Of a DNA stretch of 64,000 nt, positions 33,877 through 44,747 are shown one piece after another; within the stretch, counting starts at the first letter, position 1; every line of letters begins with the position of its first letter. Where the stretch lies: assembly GCA_032027045.1 (NCBI GenBank), contig JAVSMU010000001.1, positions 2,734,934 through 2,798,933 on the forward strand. The letters run 5' to 3'. The notes under the pieces are model-generated. The model was given only the letters and a program-made list of their open reading frames with translations. It was not told where the DNA came from and did no database searches. This DNA is from Truepera sp. Its GTDB lineage: Bacteria > Deinococcota > Deinococci > Deinococcales > Trueperaceae. Made by a program: the position numbers and the translations under genes.

Positions 33877-35752
33877 CGACCGTCCGGCGCTTACGCTCCC
33901 GGGCCGCCCCCGGCGACCGCAGCAGGCGCATGGCGTTGGCTATCACCAGCAGCACCGAGCCCTCGTGCACGAGCATGCCCAGCGCCATGTTCACACGGCC
34001 CCAGAGGACGCCCGCCAACAGCAGCGCCACCGTGACGAGGGCGATGAAGATGTTCTGGCGCATGACGGCCACCGTGCGCTTGGCCAGGCCGATGGCGTGG
34101 GGCAGCTTGTTGAGGTCGTCGGCCATGAGGGCGATGTCGGCGGTCTCCACGGCGACGGCCGAGCCGGCCGCGCCCATGGCGACGCCAACGTGGGCGGTGG
34201 CGAGGGCGGGCGCGTCGTTGACGCCGTCGCCCACCATGGCCACCACGTAGCCGCTCCGGCGGAGCTTGGCGATGGCCTCCAGCTTGTCCTCCGGGAGCAG
34301 CGCGGCGCGCACGTCGGTGATGCCGGTTTCGGCGGCGACGGCGTGTGCCACGGCCGGGGCGTCGCCCGTCAGCATGGTCACGTGCCGCACGCCCACGCGC
34401 CGCAGGTCCGCCACCAGTGTCCTGGCCTCGGGCCGCAGCGTGTCTGCCACGGCCACCAGGCCGATGGCCTCGCCGTCCAGCGCCACCAGCATGGGTGTGC
34501 GACCGGCGGCGGCCACGTCATGGGCGCGGGCGGCCGCGGCCTCTCGACCCCGCACGCCCTCGGCCTCGAGCAACGCCAGGTTGCCCACCAGCACGCGGCG
34601 CCCGCCAACGCTGGCGGTGATGCCCTTGCCCGGCACCGACTCGGCGTTCTCCGGCAGGCCGCCCGAGTACACCCCTTCCGCGGTGGCGGCCTTCAACACG
34701 GGCGCCGCCAGCGGGTGCTCCGACCCGGCCTCGGCAATGGCGGCCCAGCCCAGGACGCTGCCGCGCGTGTGCCCCTCGCCCAGGACGATCACGTCCGTCA
34801 GGCGCGGCGCGCCCTGCGTGAGGGTGCCCGTCTTGTCGAGCGCCACGGCGTTCACGCGCGCGGCCGTCTCGAGGAACTCGCCGCCCTTGATGAGCACGCC
34901 GTCCCTGGCCGAGCGCCCGATGCCCGCCACGATGGCCACGGGGATCGAGATGACGAGCGCGCCGGGGCAGCCGATGACGAGGAGGGTGAGGCCCAGCTCG
35001 AGGTTCTGGGTCAGGAGGCCGGCGGCCAGCGCCAGCACGATGATGGCCGGCGTGTACCAGGCCGAGAAGCGGTCCATGAACTTCTGCGTGGCCGCCTTGG
35101 CGTCTTGCGCCTCCTCCACGCGGTGGATGATGCGGGCCAGCGTCGTGTCCTCGCCCACGCCCTCGGCGCGCACCTGCAGGAAGCCGCCCTTGGAGACGGT
35201 ACCCGCGAACACCTTGCTGCCCTCCGCCTTGTCGACCGGCAGCGACTCGCCCGTTATCGAGGCCTCGTCCAGCGCCCCCGTGCCGGCCACCACCACGCCG
35301 TCCACGGGCACCTTGGCGCCGTTCTTGACGAGCACGGTCTCGCCGACCCTCACCTGCATGGCGCTTATCTCGACCTGCTCGCCGTCTCGCAGCACCACGG
35401 CCACGTCCGGCGCCACCTCTACGAGGGCGGCTAGCGCGGAGCGCGTCTTGGCGAGGGTGGCGGTCTCCAGGGCGTGGCCGATGGCGAAGAGGAACGTGAC
35501 GGCCGCGGCCTCCCAGTACTCGCCGATGAAGAGGGCGCCGATGGCGGCCACGGAGACGAGCAGGTCGATGCCGACCACGCGGACGGCCAGTGCGCTGACG
35601 GCGTTCCGGAGGATCGGGGCGCCGGCCACCACCGCGGCGCTCACCATGAGGACGGCGCCCACTACCGGGGCGTCGAGCAGCCCGGCCGCGAACGCCGCCA
35701 CGATCAGGGCGCCGGAGACTACCGGTACGAACCAGTGGTTACGAGTGGGCAC
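33842..35752 (-). CDS. Heavy-metal P1B-type ATPase with a CPG motif and no attached HMA domain
   Basis: 636-residue inner-membrane metal pump. TGES at 167-170 (actuator), DKTGT at 306-310 (phosphorylated Asp306), GDGVND in the hinge. The metal-passage motif in segment six reads IGCPGALVIS (CPG, 262-264) instead of CPC, SPC or CPH. GTG at 35752 is chosen because AGGAG lies five bases upstream and the frame above it is only the shadow of the HMA gene. It follows the HMA gene by 8 bp in one operon. The metal is not predictable from the unusual motif; zinc, cadmium or lead resemble the overall CadA/ZntA pattern. Confidence 0.88.
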   Translation of the reverse strand: MPTRNHWFVPVVSGALIVAAFAAGLLDAPVVGAVLMVSAAVVAGAPILRNAVSALAVRVVGIDLLVSVAAIGALFIGEYWEAAAVTFLFAIGHALETATLAKTRSALAALVEVAPDVAVVLRDGEQVEISAMQVRVGETVLVKNGAKVPVDGVVVAGTGALDEASITGESLPVDKAEGSKVFAGTVSKGGFLQVRAEGVGEDTTLARIIHRVEEAQDAKAATQKFMDRFSAWYTPAIIVLALAAGLLTQNLELGLTLLVIGCPGALVISIPVAIVAGIGRSARDGVLIKGGEFLETAARVNAVALDKTGTLTQGAPRLTDVIVLGEGHTRGSVLGWAAIAEAGSEHPLAAPVLKAATAEGVYSGGLPENAESVPGKGITASVGGRRVLVGNLALLEAEGVRGREAAAARAHDVAAAGRTPMLVALDGEAIGLVAVADTLRPEARTLVADLRRVGVRHVTMLTGDAPAVAHAVAAETGITDVRAALLPEDKLEAIAKLRRSGYVVAMVGDGVNDAPALATAHVGVAMGAAGSAVAVETADIALMADDLNKLPHAIGLAKRTVAVMRQNIFIALVTVALLLAGVLWGRVNMALGMLVHEGSVLLVIANAMRLLRSPGAARERKRRTVVPSARGAVNVR

Positions 35753-35760
35753 CAAGGCTC

Positions 35761-35991
35761 CTAGAAAGCCGCCGGCTTGGAACGGTAACCGGCCTTGGCC
35801 AGGGCGTCGACGAGGCCTTCGGGGTTCACCTTCGACTCGTCGTGAACGACCTCCACGCGGGAGCTGGCGAAGTGCACCTTTACGGTCTCCACGCCTTCCA
35901 CGCGGGAGAGCTGCTTCTCGATCTTCGCCACGCAGGAGGGGCATGAGAAGCCCTCGGCGCGGAGCACAGTGCGGGTCTTGACGTCTTGCAT
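35761..35991 (-). CDS. Heavy-metal-associated (HMA) domain protein, CopZ-like
   Basis: 76 residues, a single ferredoxin-fold metal-binding domain with GFSCPSCVAKIEKQL; Cys18 and Cys21 bind the metal. In many P1B ATPases this domain is fused to the pump N-terminus; here it is a separate protein encoded 8 bp upstream of the ATPase, so it may act as a metal chaperone or detachable regulatory domain. The start is ATG with AGGAGG upstream. Confidence 0.88.
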   Translation of the reverse strand: MQDVKTRTVLRAEGFSCPSCVAKIEKQLSRVEGVETVKVHFASSRVEVVHDESKVNPEGLVDALAKAGYRSKPAAF

Positions 35992-36258
35992 GGTGTTCCT
36001 CCTTGTCGCCCGGCATGAATCGCCGGGCGGTTGTGACTCGAAGGTACGCCGTGGCCCCGAAGCGTTCCTTGACGCGCATCAAGTTGCGGGGGCCCCGCCC
36101 AACATCGGCACTTGCCGAAATGTGCACTGATTCGGGCCCCGTTTATGAGTAGACTTCCTCTACGAGAGGGCCGGATGGCTCCGCTGGTGGGGGATAGTGC
36201 CCAGTGCAGGCCGTACGCTGTCGAGCTTGGGGGCGCGTGCGTGCAAGGGGTTACGAAC

Positions 36259-38238
36259 GTGATCGAACCACTCGGCACCGCCTTGGGTGCCATCCAGAAA
36301 CAACTGGCGCGCCGCAAGCGGGTCGTTTACGGGGTCATCCTCGTGCTCATCGCCTTCGACAGCATGGGCCAGTTGTGGTTCGCGGGCAACACCGCGAACG
36401 AGACGATCAGGCTCGGGGTCGCCGGCCTCACCCTCCTCGGCGCGCTGCTCATCTGGTTCGTGCCGCGCCTGGCCCGCGTGGTCGAGTTGGCGGGGTTCAG
36501 CCTCGGGGGGCTGGCGACGATCGGCCTACTCTGGCTCACCCTCAACGGCGAGATAGAGTTCCACGCCGAGGCCATCAGGACGTACAGCACCTGGCTGACG
36601 CTCTTCTTCGTGTGGGCGTTCCTCGCCCTGGGCAGCCGCCTCGCGCTGGCGGTGAGCGCCGGCATGCTCGCTGCCGGCACGGCGGTGTCGGTGTGGCACG
36701 TCGCGACCATCGGCCCGCTGCCCACCAGGGCGGTCGAGACCGAGGCCACGGTGGACTTGGCCCTCATAGGCGTGGGCTACCTCCTGATGCTCTACTTGCT
36801 CACTCACTCCCTGGAGCGCCGGAGCGCGGCACTGGCGGCGGAGGAGACGGCCGCCAAGATAATGCTGCTCGACCCGCTCACGGGCACGGCGAACCGCGCG
36901 GCGTTCCACCAACTCCACCAGACTTACGTCCGCAACCCCGACGCCAAGCCGTTCGCCCTGTTCCTCATCGACATAGACGACTTCAGGAGCATCAACGAGC
37001 GCTTCGGAACCGCCGTCGGCGACGACGTCCTCCGCGAGATGGCGCTGAGGCTCAACAACACCCTGGGCCACGACGCCCGGATCGTCGCCCGTCTCGGGGC
37101 CGACGAGTTCGGCGTCATCATCGAGGGGGAGCTCGACGAGGTGCAGGCGGCCGCCGCCGCCACCCTGATCGGGCGGGCGTGCAAGCCGCCGTTCACCGCC
37201 GGCGGCGGTCCTCTCCAGGTGACCTGCACCACTGGCATCAGCCGCTTCCCGGCCGACGCGGCCACCCTCGCCGATCAGATAACGCAGGCCGAGGCCGCCG
37301 TCGCGAGCGCGAAACGCACGGGCGAGGCGCACCGGTTGGCGGTGGCCGACGCTCGCGAGGCGAAGCTGCTCGCCCTGGCCCGCGACCTGCGGGAGGCCGT
37401 GGGCCGCGGCGAGTTGGAGCTCGAGTACCAGCCCATAGGCGCCGTCAGGGCCCAAAGCAGCGAAGAGCGCGCCCTGGGCTACGTGGTCGGCGTGGAGGTG
37501 AAGAGCTTCGAGGCCCTGCTGCGCTGGCGGCACCCCACCTTCGGGCTGCTTCCGCCGCTCGAGTTCATCCCGCTGGCCGAGCGCACCGGCCTGATCGTGC
37601 CGCTAGGCGAGTGGGTGCTGCACGAGGCGTGCAGGCAGGCCCGCGCCTGGCAGGACGAGGGCGTAGGGCCCTTCGCCGTGAGCGTCAACGTCTCGCCGCA
37701 CCACTTCGGCCACCCGGGCCTCCTGCCCACCATCGAAGGCGCCCTGAGGGAGTCGGGCCTGGACCCGCACCACCTGGTCATCGAGATCACCGAGACGAGC
37801 GCCGATCAGCCCGTGGTCGCCGAGCGCATGGAGCGGATCCGGCGCCTGGGCGTGCGCGTGGCGATCGACGACTTCGGCGCCGGCTACTCCTCCTTGGGCC
37901 GCCTGCACGACCTCCCCATCGACTTCGTCAAGCTCGACCGCTCGTTCGTGGCCGACATGGGCCTTACGGACAACCGGTCGGCGATGGTCGTCGGCGCCGC
38001 CGTGCAACTCGCCCACGGGCTCGGCGCCCGCGTCGTGGCCGAGGGGATCGAGCGCCCGGAGCAGGCTGCCGCCGTCGCGGAGGTAGGTTGCGACTACATC
38101 CAAGGCTTCCTGCTCTCGAAACCCGTGCCCGCCGCCGAGGTTGCGAAGCTCTGGCGCTCGGGCGACACGCGCCACTGGCGCACCGATCAGTCGCTGAACG
38201 AGACGACGGCCGTCACCGGCCGGTGGTCCGAGGCGTGA
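36259..38238 (+). CDS. Membrane GGDEF-EAL cyclic-di-GMP protein
   Basis: 659 residues from GTG 36259 (AAGGGG eight bases upstream; ATG 36112 and GTG 36241 are alternatives). The N-terminal half has about six membrane segments (24-180), then GGDEF (200-360) and EAL (375-635) domains. The GGDEF signature is GADEF (280-284), so cyclase activity may be weak. EAL residues look intact: EALLRW (418-423), NVS, EITET and DDFGAGYSS (537-545), with an insertion of roughly 15 residues before EAL. A phosphodiesterase role is therefore more likely. Its 3' end overlaps the convergent gene by 52 bp. Confidence 0.88.
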   Translation: MIEPLGTALGAIQKQLARRKRVVYGVILVLIAFDSMGQLWFAGNTANETIRLGVAGLTLLGALLIWFVPRLARVVELAGFSLGGLATIGLLWLTLNGEIEFHAEAIRTYSTWLTLFFVWAFLALGSRLALAVSAGMLAAGTAVSVWHVATIGPLPTRAVETEATVDLALIGVGYLLMLYLLTHSLERRSAALAAEETAAKIMLLDPLTGTANRAAFHQLHQTYVRNPDAKPFALFLIDIDDFRSINERFGTAVGDDVLREMALRLNNTLGHDARIVARLGADEFGVIIEGELDEVQAAAAATLIGRACKPPFTAGGGPLQVTCTTGISRFPADAATLADQITQAEAAVASAKRTGEAHRLAVADAREAKLLALARDLREAVGRGELELEYQPIGAVRAQSSEERALGYVVGVEVKSFEALLRWRHPTFGLLPPLEFIPLAERTGLIVPLGEWVLHEACRQARAWQDEGVGPFAVSVNVSPHHFGHPGLLPTIEGALRESGLDPHHLVIEITETSADQPVVAERMERIRRLGVRVAIDDFGAGYSSLGRLHDLPIDFVKLDRSFVADMGLTDNRSAMVVGAAVQLAHGLGARVVAEGIERPEQAAAVAEVGCDYIQGFLLSKPVPAAEVAKLWRSGDTRHWRTDQSLNETTAVTGRWSEA

Positions 38239-39236
38239 CGCCAGGGCGCCACCTTCACCGACAGGGTGGTCAGGTCGCGCGAGTGGAAGACGTAGTCGAT
38301 CCGCAGCAGCCAGCTCGGTAAGGAGAAGCGCGCCGGCGAACCCTCGGGGGCCCCGCCGTGGAAGGTGCTGCCGAAGCCGAAGCCCAGGGCCCGCCAACTG
38401 TCCTCCAGCTCCCGCGTGATGGTGCGGTAGGCGCCGCTGCGCTCGGTGGTGTTGAAGTCGCCCACCGCAAGGAGGGGCGTGCTGGTGTTGCGCGCCAGCT
38501 CGGCAAGCGCCTCGGCCACGGCCTCTCGAGAGCCGATGGACCTGGTTATCTCCGCCGGCCAGATCTGCGGGAAGCGGGGCGTGGAGAGGTTGTGGACGTT
38601 GACCAGCAACACGTCTCCCCTCGGGTGGTGCACGAGGGTGAGCTGCGGGTTGCGCTCCGACGGCCCGCCGAGGTCGGCTGCCAGCGGCTCCAGCGGGAAG
38701 GCGGAGAGGACCCCGAGGCTCCCCCAGTCGCCGCACGGGGGGCAGGGGGCGAGGTCGGCGTACGGGTGGGTGGCCTTCAACCTCTCGGCGAGGGCGACGC
38801 CGACGTCCTCGTTCAGTTCCTGCAACGCCACGAGCTGCGCGCCCGACCCCAGGATGGCGGCCTCTAGGTCGTCCAGGTCGCGGTTCCCGGCCTCGACGTT
38901 GAAGGTCATGACCGTGATGGTCGAGCCGCGGTCGGGGATGGCGGGGCCCATCGCGCGCGCGGGCAGGAAGGTGCCCAGCCACAAGAAGGCGGCGACGCCG
39001 CTTGGCACCAGCAGGGCGAGGAACACGCGCCGTTTGCGGCTGAACCAGGCGAGGACGAGGGCCACGGGCAGCGGCATGAACAGCACGGGCGCCAGGGAGT
39101 TGGCGACGAACAGCCACCACCAGCAGTCCGCGAAGGCGAGGTAGAGGGCGAACCACGCCGTCGGCACCATGGCGGCTAGCGCCAGCAGACCCGTGAAGAG
39201 GGCGCCCCCGACGCTACGGGCGATGTTTCGTGGCAT
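38187..39236 (-). CDS. Membrane-anchored endonuclease/exonuclease/phosphatase family protein
   Basis: 349 residues. Three hydrophobic N-terminal segments (about 8-100) precede an EEP-fold domain: TVMTFNVEAGN, LVALQELNED (metal-binding Glu), LLAVGDFNTT (catalytic Asp/Asn) and ASDHRPVTAVV (catalytic His). The metal-dependent phosphoesterase probably acts outside the membrane, as in the VanX-linked or nuclease-like EEP lipoproteins; the substrate is unknown. ATG at 39236 (MPRNIARSVGG) fits the first segment; the upstream open frame is low-complexity. The last 52 bp run antisense to the GGDEF-EAL gene. Confidence 0.85.
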   Translation of the reverse strand: MPRNIARSVGGALFTGLLALAAMVPTAWFALYLAFADCWWWLFVANSLAPVLFMPLPVALVLAWFSRKRRVFLALLVPSGVAAFLWLGTFLPARAMGPAIPDRGSTITVMTFNVEAGNRDLDDLEAAILGSGAQLVALQELNEDVGVALAERLKATHPYADLAPCPPCGDWGSLGVLSAFPLEPLAADLGGPSERNPQLTLVHHPRGDVLLVNVHNLSTPRFPQIWPAEITRSIGSREAVAEALAELARNTSTPLLAVGDFNTTERSGAYRTITRELEDSWRALGFGFGSTFHGGAPEGSPARFSLPSWLLRIDYVFHSRDLTTLSVKVAPWRHASDHRPVTAVVSFSD

Positions 39237-39572
39237 CGCCGCAGCGTAACGCGGGCGTGTGGGGGCGGGGTGTGGGCGCCGCGAAAGTGGAATGGCGCCG
39301 GTGGTGGTGGGCGTAGCGCGGCCGCGTGGGGCACGGGCCGGCGTCCGCGCCCGGGAAGTCCCGGTGCTCGCGCGTAGCGCGGCCGCGTGATGCACGGTGT
39401 GTCATCGCTTCCTGTCCGGTCACGAATGTGGTTCCGGTTCCACTTAGGGGCTTTCGCCCCGAGGCGAGGGGGCATACTTGAGGTGTGCTCGCCTGTCGCG
39501 GCCCCCGTGAGGCGGTGGTGGGGGAGGCGTTGGTACTTGCTAGTCGGAACGATTCTTAGTTAGGATGGGCCA
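39237..39572. other. GC-rich intergenic region with an 18-bp direct repeat
   Basis: 336 bp without a gene. GCGTAGCGCGGCCGCGTG is present at 39311-39328 and 39372-39389, and a weaker copy begins near 39244. No convincing promoter for the ATPase at 39573 is visible apart from a weak AT-rich patch at 39540-39565. Confidence 0.6.
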
Positions 39573-41690
<2,118 letters not shown>

Positions 41691-41947
41691 GTGGCGGCCG
41701 CGTTGGCGGCCGGGGGTCGCACGTTTGACGCCGGGGGCTGGAGCACGTTGGTCCGCGTCGGCTCGAGCACGCCGGTAGAGCGGGCGCGGGCATCCCGGCC
41801 GCCGGGGCTCGACCCGCGCGAACCGTTCGCCCTCTGACCTCCTCGCCGCCTCCACCGACCCCGACCCACTCCCACTAGGCGCCTGCCCAGCGCGGTAACC
41901 CTCCCGCAACCCCTCACGCATAACCTCGTTCCCAGGAGGGAAGAGGC

Positions 41948-42532
41948 ATGCGTAGAGCGCCCGCAGAGTTCGGTTCCAGCAGCAAGCGGTCACGCCGTCG
42001 CCTCCTGCCCCTGCTCGTCACCACGGTGCTGGTCGGCGTCCTCGGTGCCGCACCCGCCTACCTCGGCGCCCGCGCCGGCCAGGCGTGGAACGCCGCCCCG
42101 TTCGCCCTCGAGGCGGCCGCGCCCGCCGTGCTCCAGCAGCAGTTCAACGACTGCGGCCCGGCCGTCGTGGCCACCCTCCTCGAGTGGGCCGGGCGGCCCA
42201 CGGACCTGGCGACGGTATCGGCGGCGGCCCAGCTCGGCCCCGACGGCCTGAGTCTCGGCGATTTCGCGCGCCTGGCGCACTCGTTCGGCTTCACGGGCGC
42301 CTGGTACCGCGTCGAGGCGTCCGACCTGGACACCCTCGGCGGGCCTTTCGTGGCTCACGTGAGGGCGGCCACACCCACCGGCCCCGCCCTCGGTCACCTC
42401 GTCGTCGTCTGGGCGGCCGGCCGCGGCGCGGCCCTCGTTACCGATCCGGCCGTGGGCGCCTACACCGTGCCGCTACCCGAGCTTGCCCGCCGCTTCACGG
42501 GCAGGGTCTACACGCTCGAGGGTTCAGTGTGA
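41948..42532 (+). CDS. Membrane-anchored C39-type cysteine peptidase
   Basis: 194 residues. A basic N-terminus and one hydrophobic segment (RRRLLPLLVTTVLVGVLGAA) suggest export or a signal anchor with the active site outside. The peptidase C39 core follows: Cys69 in QQQFNDCGPAVVATLL with the oxyanion Gln63 six residues before it, His150 in ALGHLVVVW and Asp166 in LVTDPAVGAY. Classical C39 domains cut double-glycine leaders inside the cell and are fused to ABC transporters; this one is free-standing. AGGAGG precedes the ATG. It starts the unusual six-gene cluster and overlaps the next gene by 4 bp. Confidence 0.82.
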   Translation: MRRAPAEFGSSSKRSRRRLLPLLVTTVLVGVLGAAPAYLGARAGQAWNAAPFALEAAAPAVLQQQFNDCGPAVVATLLEWAGRPTDLATVSAAAQLGPDGLSLGDFARLAHSFGFTGAWYRVEASDLDTLGGPFVAHVRAATPTGPALGHLVVVWAAGRGAALVTDPAVGAYTVPLPELARRFTGRVYTLEGSV

Positions 42533-44052
42533 GCCGCTACCTCGCCCCCTCCCTGGTCGGCATGAGCCACTACCTCGCCGCCTCCCTCCTCAGCGCCGCG
42601 CTCCTCGCGGCCGCCACTCGACCTTGGGGCGCGGCGGCACTGGCCTGGCCGGCGCTGCTCCCGGCATTCCTGGCGGTCGCCGCCCTCGCCGTGCGCGGGC
42701 GCTACCTAGCAGCCGGCCTCTGCGGCTCCTTGGCGGCCCTCGGCTTCACCTCGGTGGCGTACGAGGCCACCCTCGGCCTCTCGCTCATCGCCTACCTCGT
42801 CATCGCCCCCGTTGCCGCCCTGCCTTACGGGCTCGCTACGTCCGCGGCGGCTTGGACGATCCGCCGGCTGGGGCGCCGCGTTGCGTGGCTCGCCCTTCCG
42901 GCCTTCTGGTGCGGCGCCGAGGTGGTCGCGCGCCAGGAGTGGCTGCTGGGCAGGTGGACCTTGCCGGTGTCGGCCATCGGCTACACGCAGGCCGAAGCCG
43001 CCGCCGTCCACCTCGCACGTTTCAGTTCCGTCACCGCGGTCAGCTTTGCCGTGCTGCTAACGAGCGGGCTCCTGCTTGAACTCGTCTCGGGCCGGGGCCC
43101 GGCTTCGCGAGTAGCCGCCTCCGGGGGCCTGGCGCTGGTCGCCTTGGTCGTCTGGCTCGCGTGGCGTTCGGCGCCGCCCGCCGTGGCCCTCGGGCACGGC
43201 GACGCACTCACGACGGTTGCCGTCGTGCAACCCAACCTCCCCACCTCCGTAAGAGCCGCTGCTCAGCTCGAACCACTCGTGGCGGCCGAGCTCCTCGAAC
43301 GGTTGCTGCAGCTCACGAGCGCGCCGGAGGCCCAAGCGGCCGACCTGGTGGTCTGGCCTGAGGCCGCATGGCCCGGTTGGGCCCACCGCACGGGCGCAGA
43401 AGTTCTACCCCCGGCGCACCTATCACTTGGTAGCCAACCTCCGTTCATCGGCCAACCCCCGTTGCTGCTGGGAGCAGCCAGCATCGATACCGCGACGGGT
43501 GCCACGAGCAACGCCGCGCTCGCCTGGACCGGCACCCGCCTCACCCACGTCTTCGACAAGCGGCACCCCGTCCCGCTCGCCGAGGACGGCCTGGCGCGCT
43601 CCCACGCGCCCGTGGTCGCCCTCCTCGGCGGCCTCAGGGTCTCTCCGCTCATCTGTTACGACGTCGCCTTCCCGGCCACCGTGCGCGAGGCAGCGCGCGG
43701 CGGCGCGGAGCTGCTCGCCGTGCTCACGGACGACACCTTCGCCGCCGGCAGCGACGTTCCACTTCAACACCTACGCGTCGCGCTCCTGCGCGCGGTCGAG
43801 ACGGGGCTGTGGCTGGTGTTCGCCTCCAACGGCGGACCCAGCGCCCTGATCGACCCTGCCGGGCGGATAGCCGCGCTCTCCCAAGCGGGAGAGCAAGCGG
43901 TCATCAGCGCGACGACGAGGCTAGGGACCGGCTCGACCCCGTACCTGCGGTTCGGGGACTGGGCTGGGGCGCTCGCCTGCCTGCTCTGTGTGGGCTTGGC
44001 GTGCTTCGCGGGGCTCGAGGGGGGTGCATACAGACGACCGCGTCCCACCTGA
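42529..44052 (+). CDS. lnt: Apolipoprotein N-acyltransferase homologue
   Basis: 507 residues with a membrane-embedded N-terminal half (about 12-215, six segments) and a CN-hydrolase (nitrilase-fold) domain. The catalytic triad of Lnt is present: Glu278 (VVWPEAAWP), Lys344 (VFDKRHPVP) and Cys376 (SPLICYDVAFP). Known Lnt enzymes add the third acyl chain to lipoproteins on the periplasmic side. The GTG at 42529 shares bases with the peptidase TGA. Whether this is the genome's general Lnt or one dedicated to this cluster cannot be told from one window. Confidence 0.82.
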   Translation: MSRYLAPSLVGMSHYLAASLLSAALLAAATRPWGAAALAWPALLPAFLAVAALAVRGRYLAAGLCGSLAALGFTSVAYEATLGLSLIAYLVIAPVAALPYGLATSAAAWTIRRLGRRVAWLALPAFWCGAEVVARQEWLLGRWTLPVSAIGYTQAEAAAVHLARFSSVTAVSFAVLLTSGLLLELVSGRGPASRVAASGGLALVALVVWLAWRSAPPAVALGHGDALTTVAVVQPNLPTSVRAAAQLEPLVAAELLERLLQLTSAPEAQAADLVVWPEAAWPGWAHRTGAEVLPPAHLSLGSQPPFIGQPPLLLGAASIDTATGATSNAALAWTGTRLTHVFDKRHPVPLAEDGLARSHAPVVALLGGLRVSPLICYDVAFPATVREAARGGAELLAVLTDDTFAAGSDVPLQHLRVALLRAVETGLWLVFASNGGPSALIDPAGRIAALSQAGEQAVISATTRLGTGSTPYLRFGDWAGALACLLCVGLACFAGLEGGAYRRPRPT

Positions 44053-44080
44053 CGCCCCTCGCCACCTAACTGGAGGAACC

Positions 44081-44674
44081 ATGAAACGCCTCACCCTCTG
44101 GTCCGTGAGCACGCTCCTCATGATGCTGCTCGTCGGGCCCGGCCTCCGCGCACAAGCAGGAGCCACTCTCCTCGGCGCGTCCGAACTGGCCGGCATAACC
44201 GCCGGCGTCTGCACCACCTGTGCCACCGACCCGGGCGACACGCCACCCCCGCCGCCCAAGAAGACGGGGAAGACCTGGGAGCTCGTGAGCGTCAGCAGCA
44301 CACCGGCCACCCAGGTCGGTTACACGCTCCTCTACGAGGTCCGCAACTCGACCAGCAAGCCCATGCCGGTCAGCGAGTCGCACTCCAACGAGTGCCGCCA
44401 CGTCATGACCAGCGGCGGCATAGGCATATCCAAGGGCCTGAACGTGAGCATCGGCACCACGTACTTCTGCGCGCGGACCCTCACGGTCAGCTTCGTGGTC
44501 TCCCCGGGTAAACGCGTGAAGCTCTACAAGGGCGACATGCGCTACTACAAGACCTACGTGGTCAGGGAGATGCAATCGTGGAGCGACGGCAGTTCCACGC
44601 CCACCGGCCGCACCGACACTGGCAAGGAAGAGAACCGCTACAGCATTTATCATCCAGTCGAGAACCCGCTGTAA
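44081..44674 (+). CDS. Secreted protein with a double-glycine-like cleavage motif behind a Sec signal
   Basis: 197 residues; GGAGG four bases before the ATG. A hydrophobic signal (residues 4-27, ending LRAQAG) is followed by LGASELAGITAG (31-42), which matches the bacteriocin-type leader pattern E-L-x-x-I-x-(G/A)-G exactly, then VCTTCATDP and a polyproline stretch. The remaining 130 residues are beta-rich with two more Cys (105, 130). I infer two-step processing: signal peptidase, then the C39-type peptidase of the same cluster at Gly42. The product has no recognised family. Confidence 0.72.
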   Translation: MKRLTLWSVSTLLMMLLVGPGLRAQAGATLLGASELAGITAGVCTTCATDPGDTPPPPPKKTGKTWELVSVSSTPATQVGYTLLYEVRNSTSKPMPVSESHSNECRHVMTSGGIGISKGLNVSIGTTYFCARTLTVSFVVSPGKRVKLYKGDMRYYKTYVVREMQSWSDGSSTPTGRTDTGKEENRYSIYHPVENPL

Positions 44675-44682
44675 GAGAACGC

Positions 44683-44714
44683 TGGCCGGCGGACCCGCGA
44701 AGGTCCGCCGGCCA
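44683..44714 (+). promoter_or_regulatory. Strong intercistronic hairpin after the leader-motif gene
   Basis: A perfect 13-bp inverted repeat (TGGCCGGCGGACC at 44683-44695, GGTCCGCCGGCCA at 44702-44714, loop CGCGAA) begins 9 bp after the stop. No T run follows, so it may stabilise the upstream message or reduce readthrough, giving more of this small secreted protein than of the downstream products. Confidence 0.6.
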
Positions 44715-44747
44715 CGACCTACACGACCTGATCTGGGAGGGGAAACA

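Noticed and set aside
35753-36127. N-terminal extension of the CPG-type ATPase suggesting a frameshifted HMA-ATPase fusion
   Set aside because: The extension reads the HMA gene in the wrong frame and has no HMA motif; a ribosome site (AGGAG) and GTG start the ATPase properly, and the HMA frame ends cleanly before it.
41948-44674. A classical bacteriocin export cluster
   Set aside because: There is no ABC transporter, no small precursor peptide and no immunity-like gene; the leader-motif protein is 197 residues and has a Sec signal.
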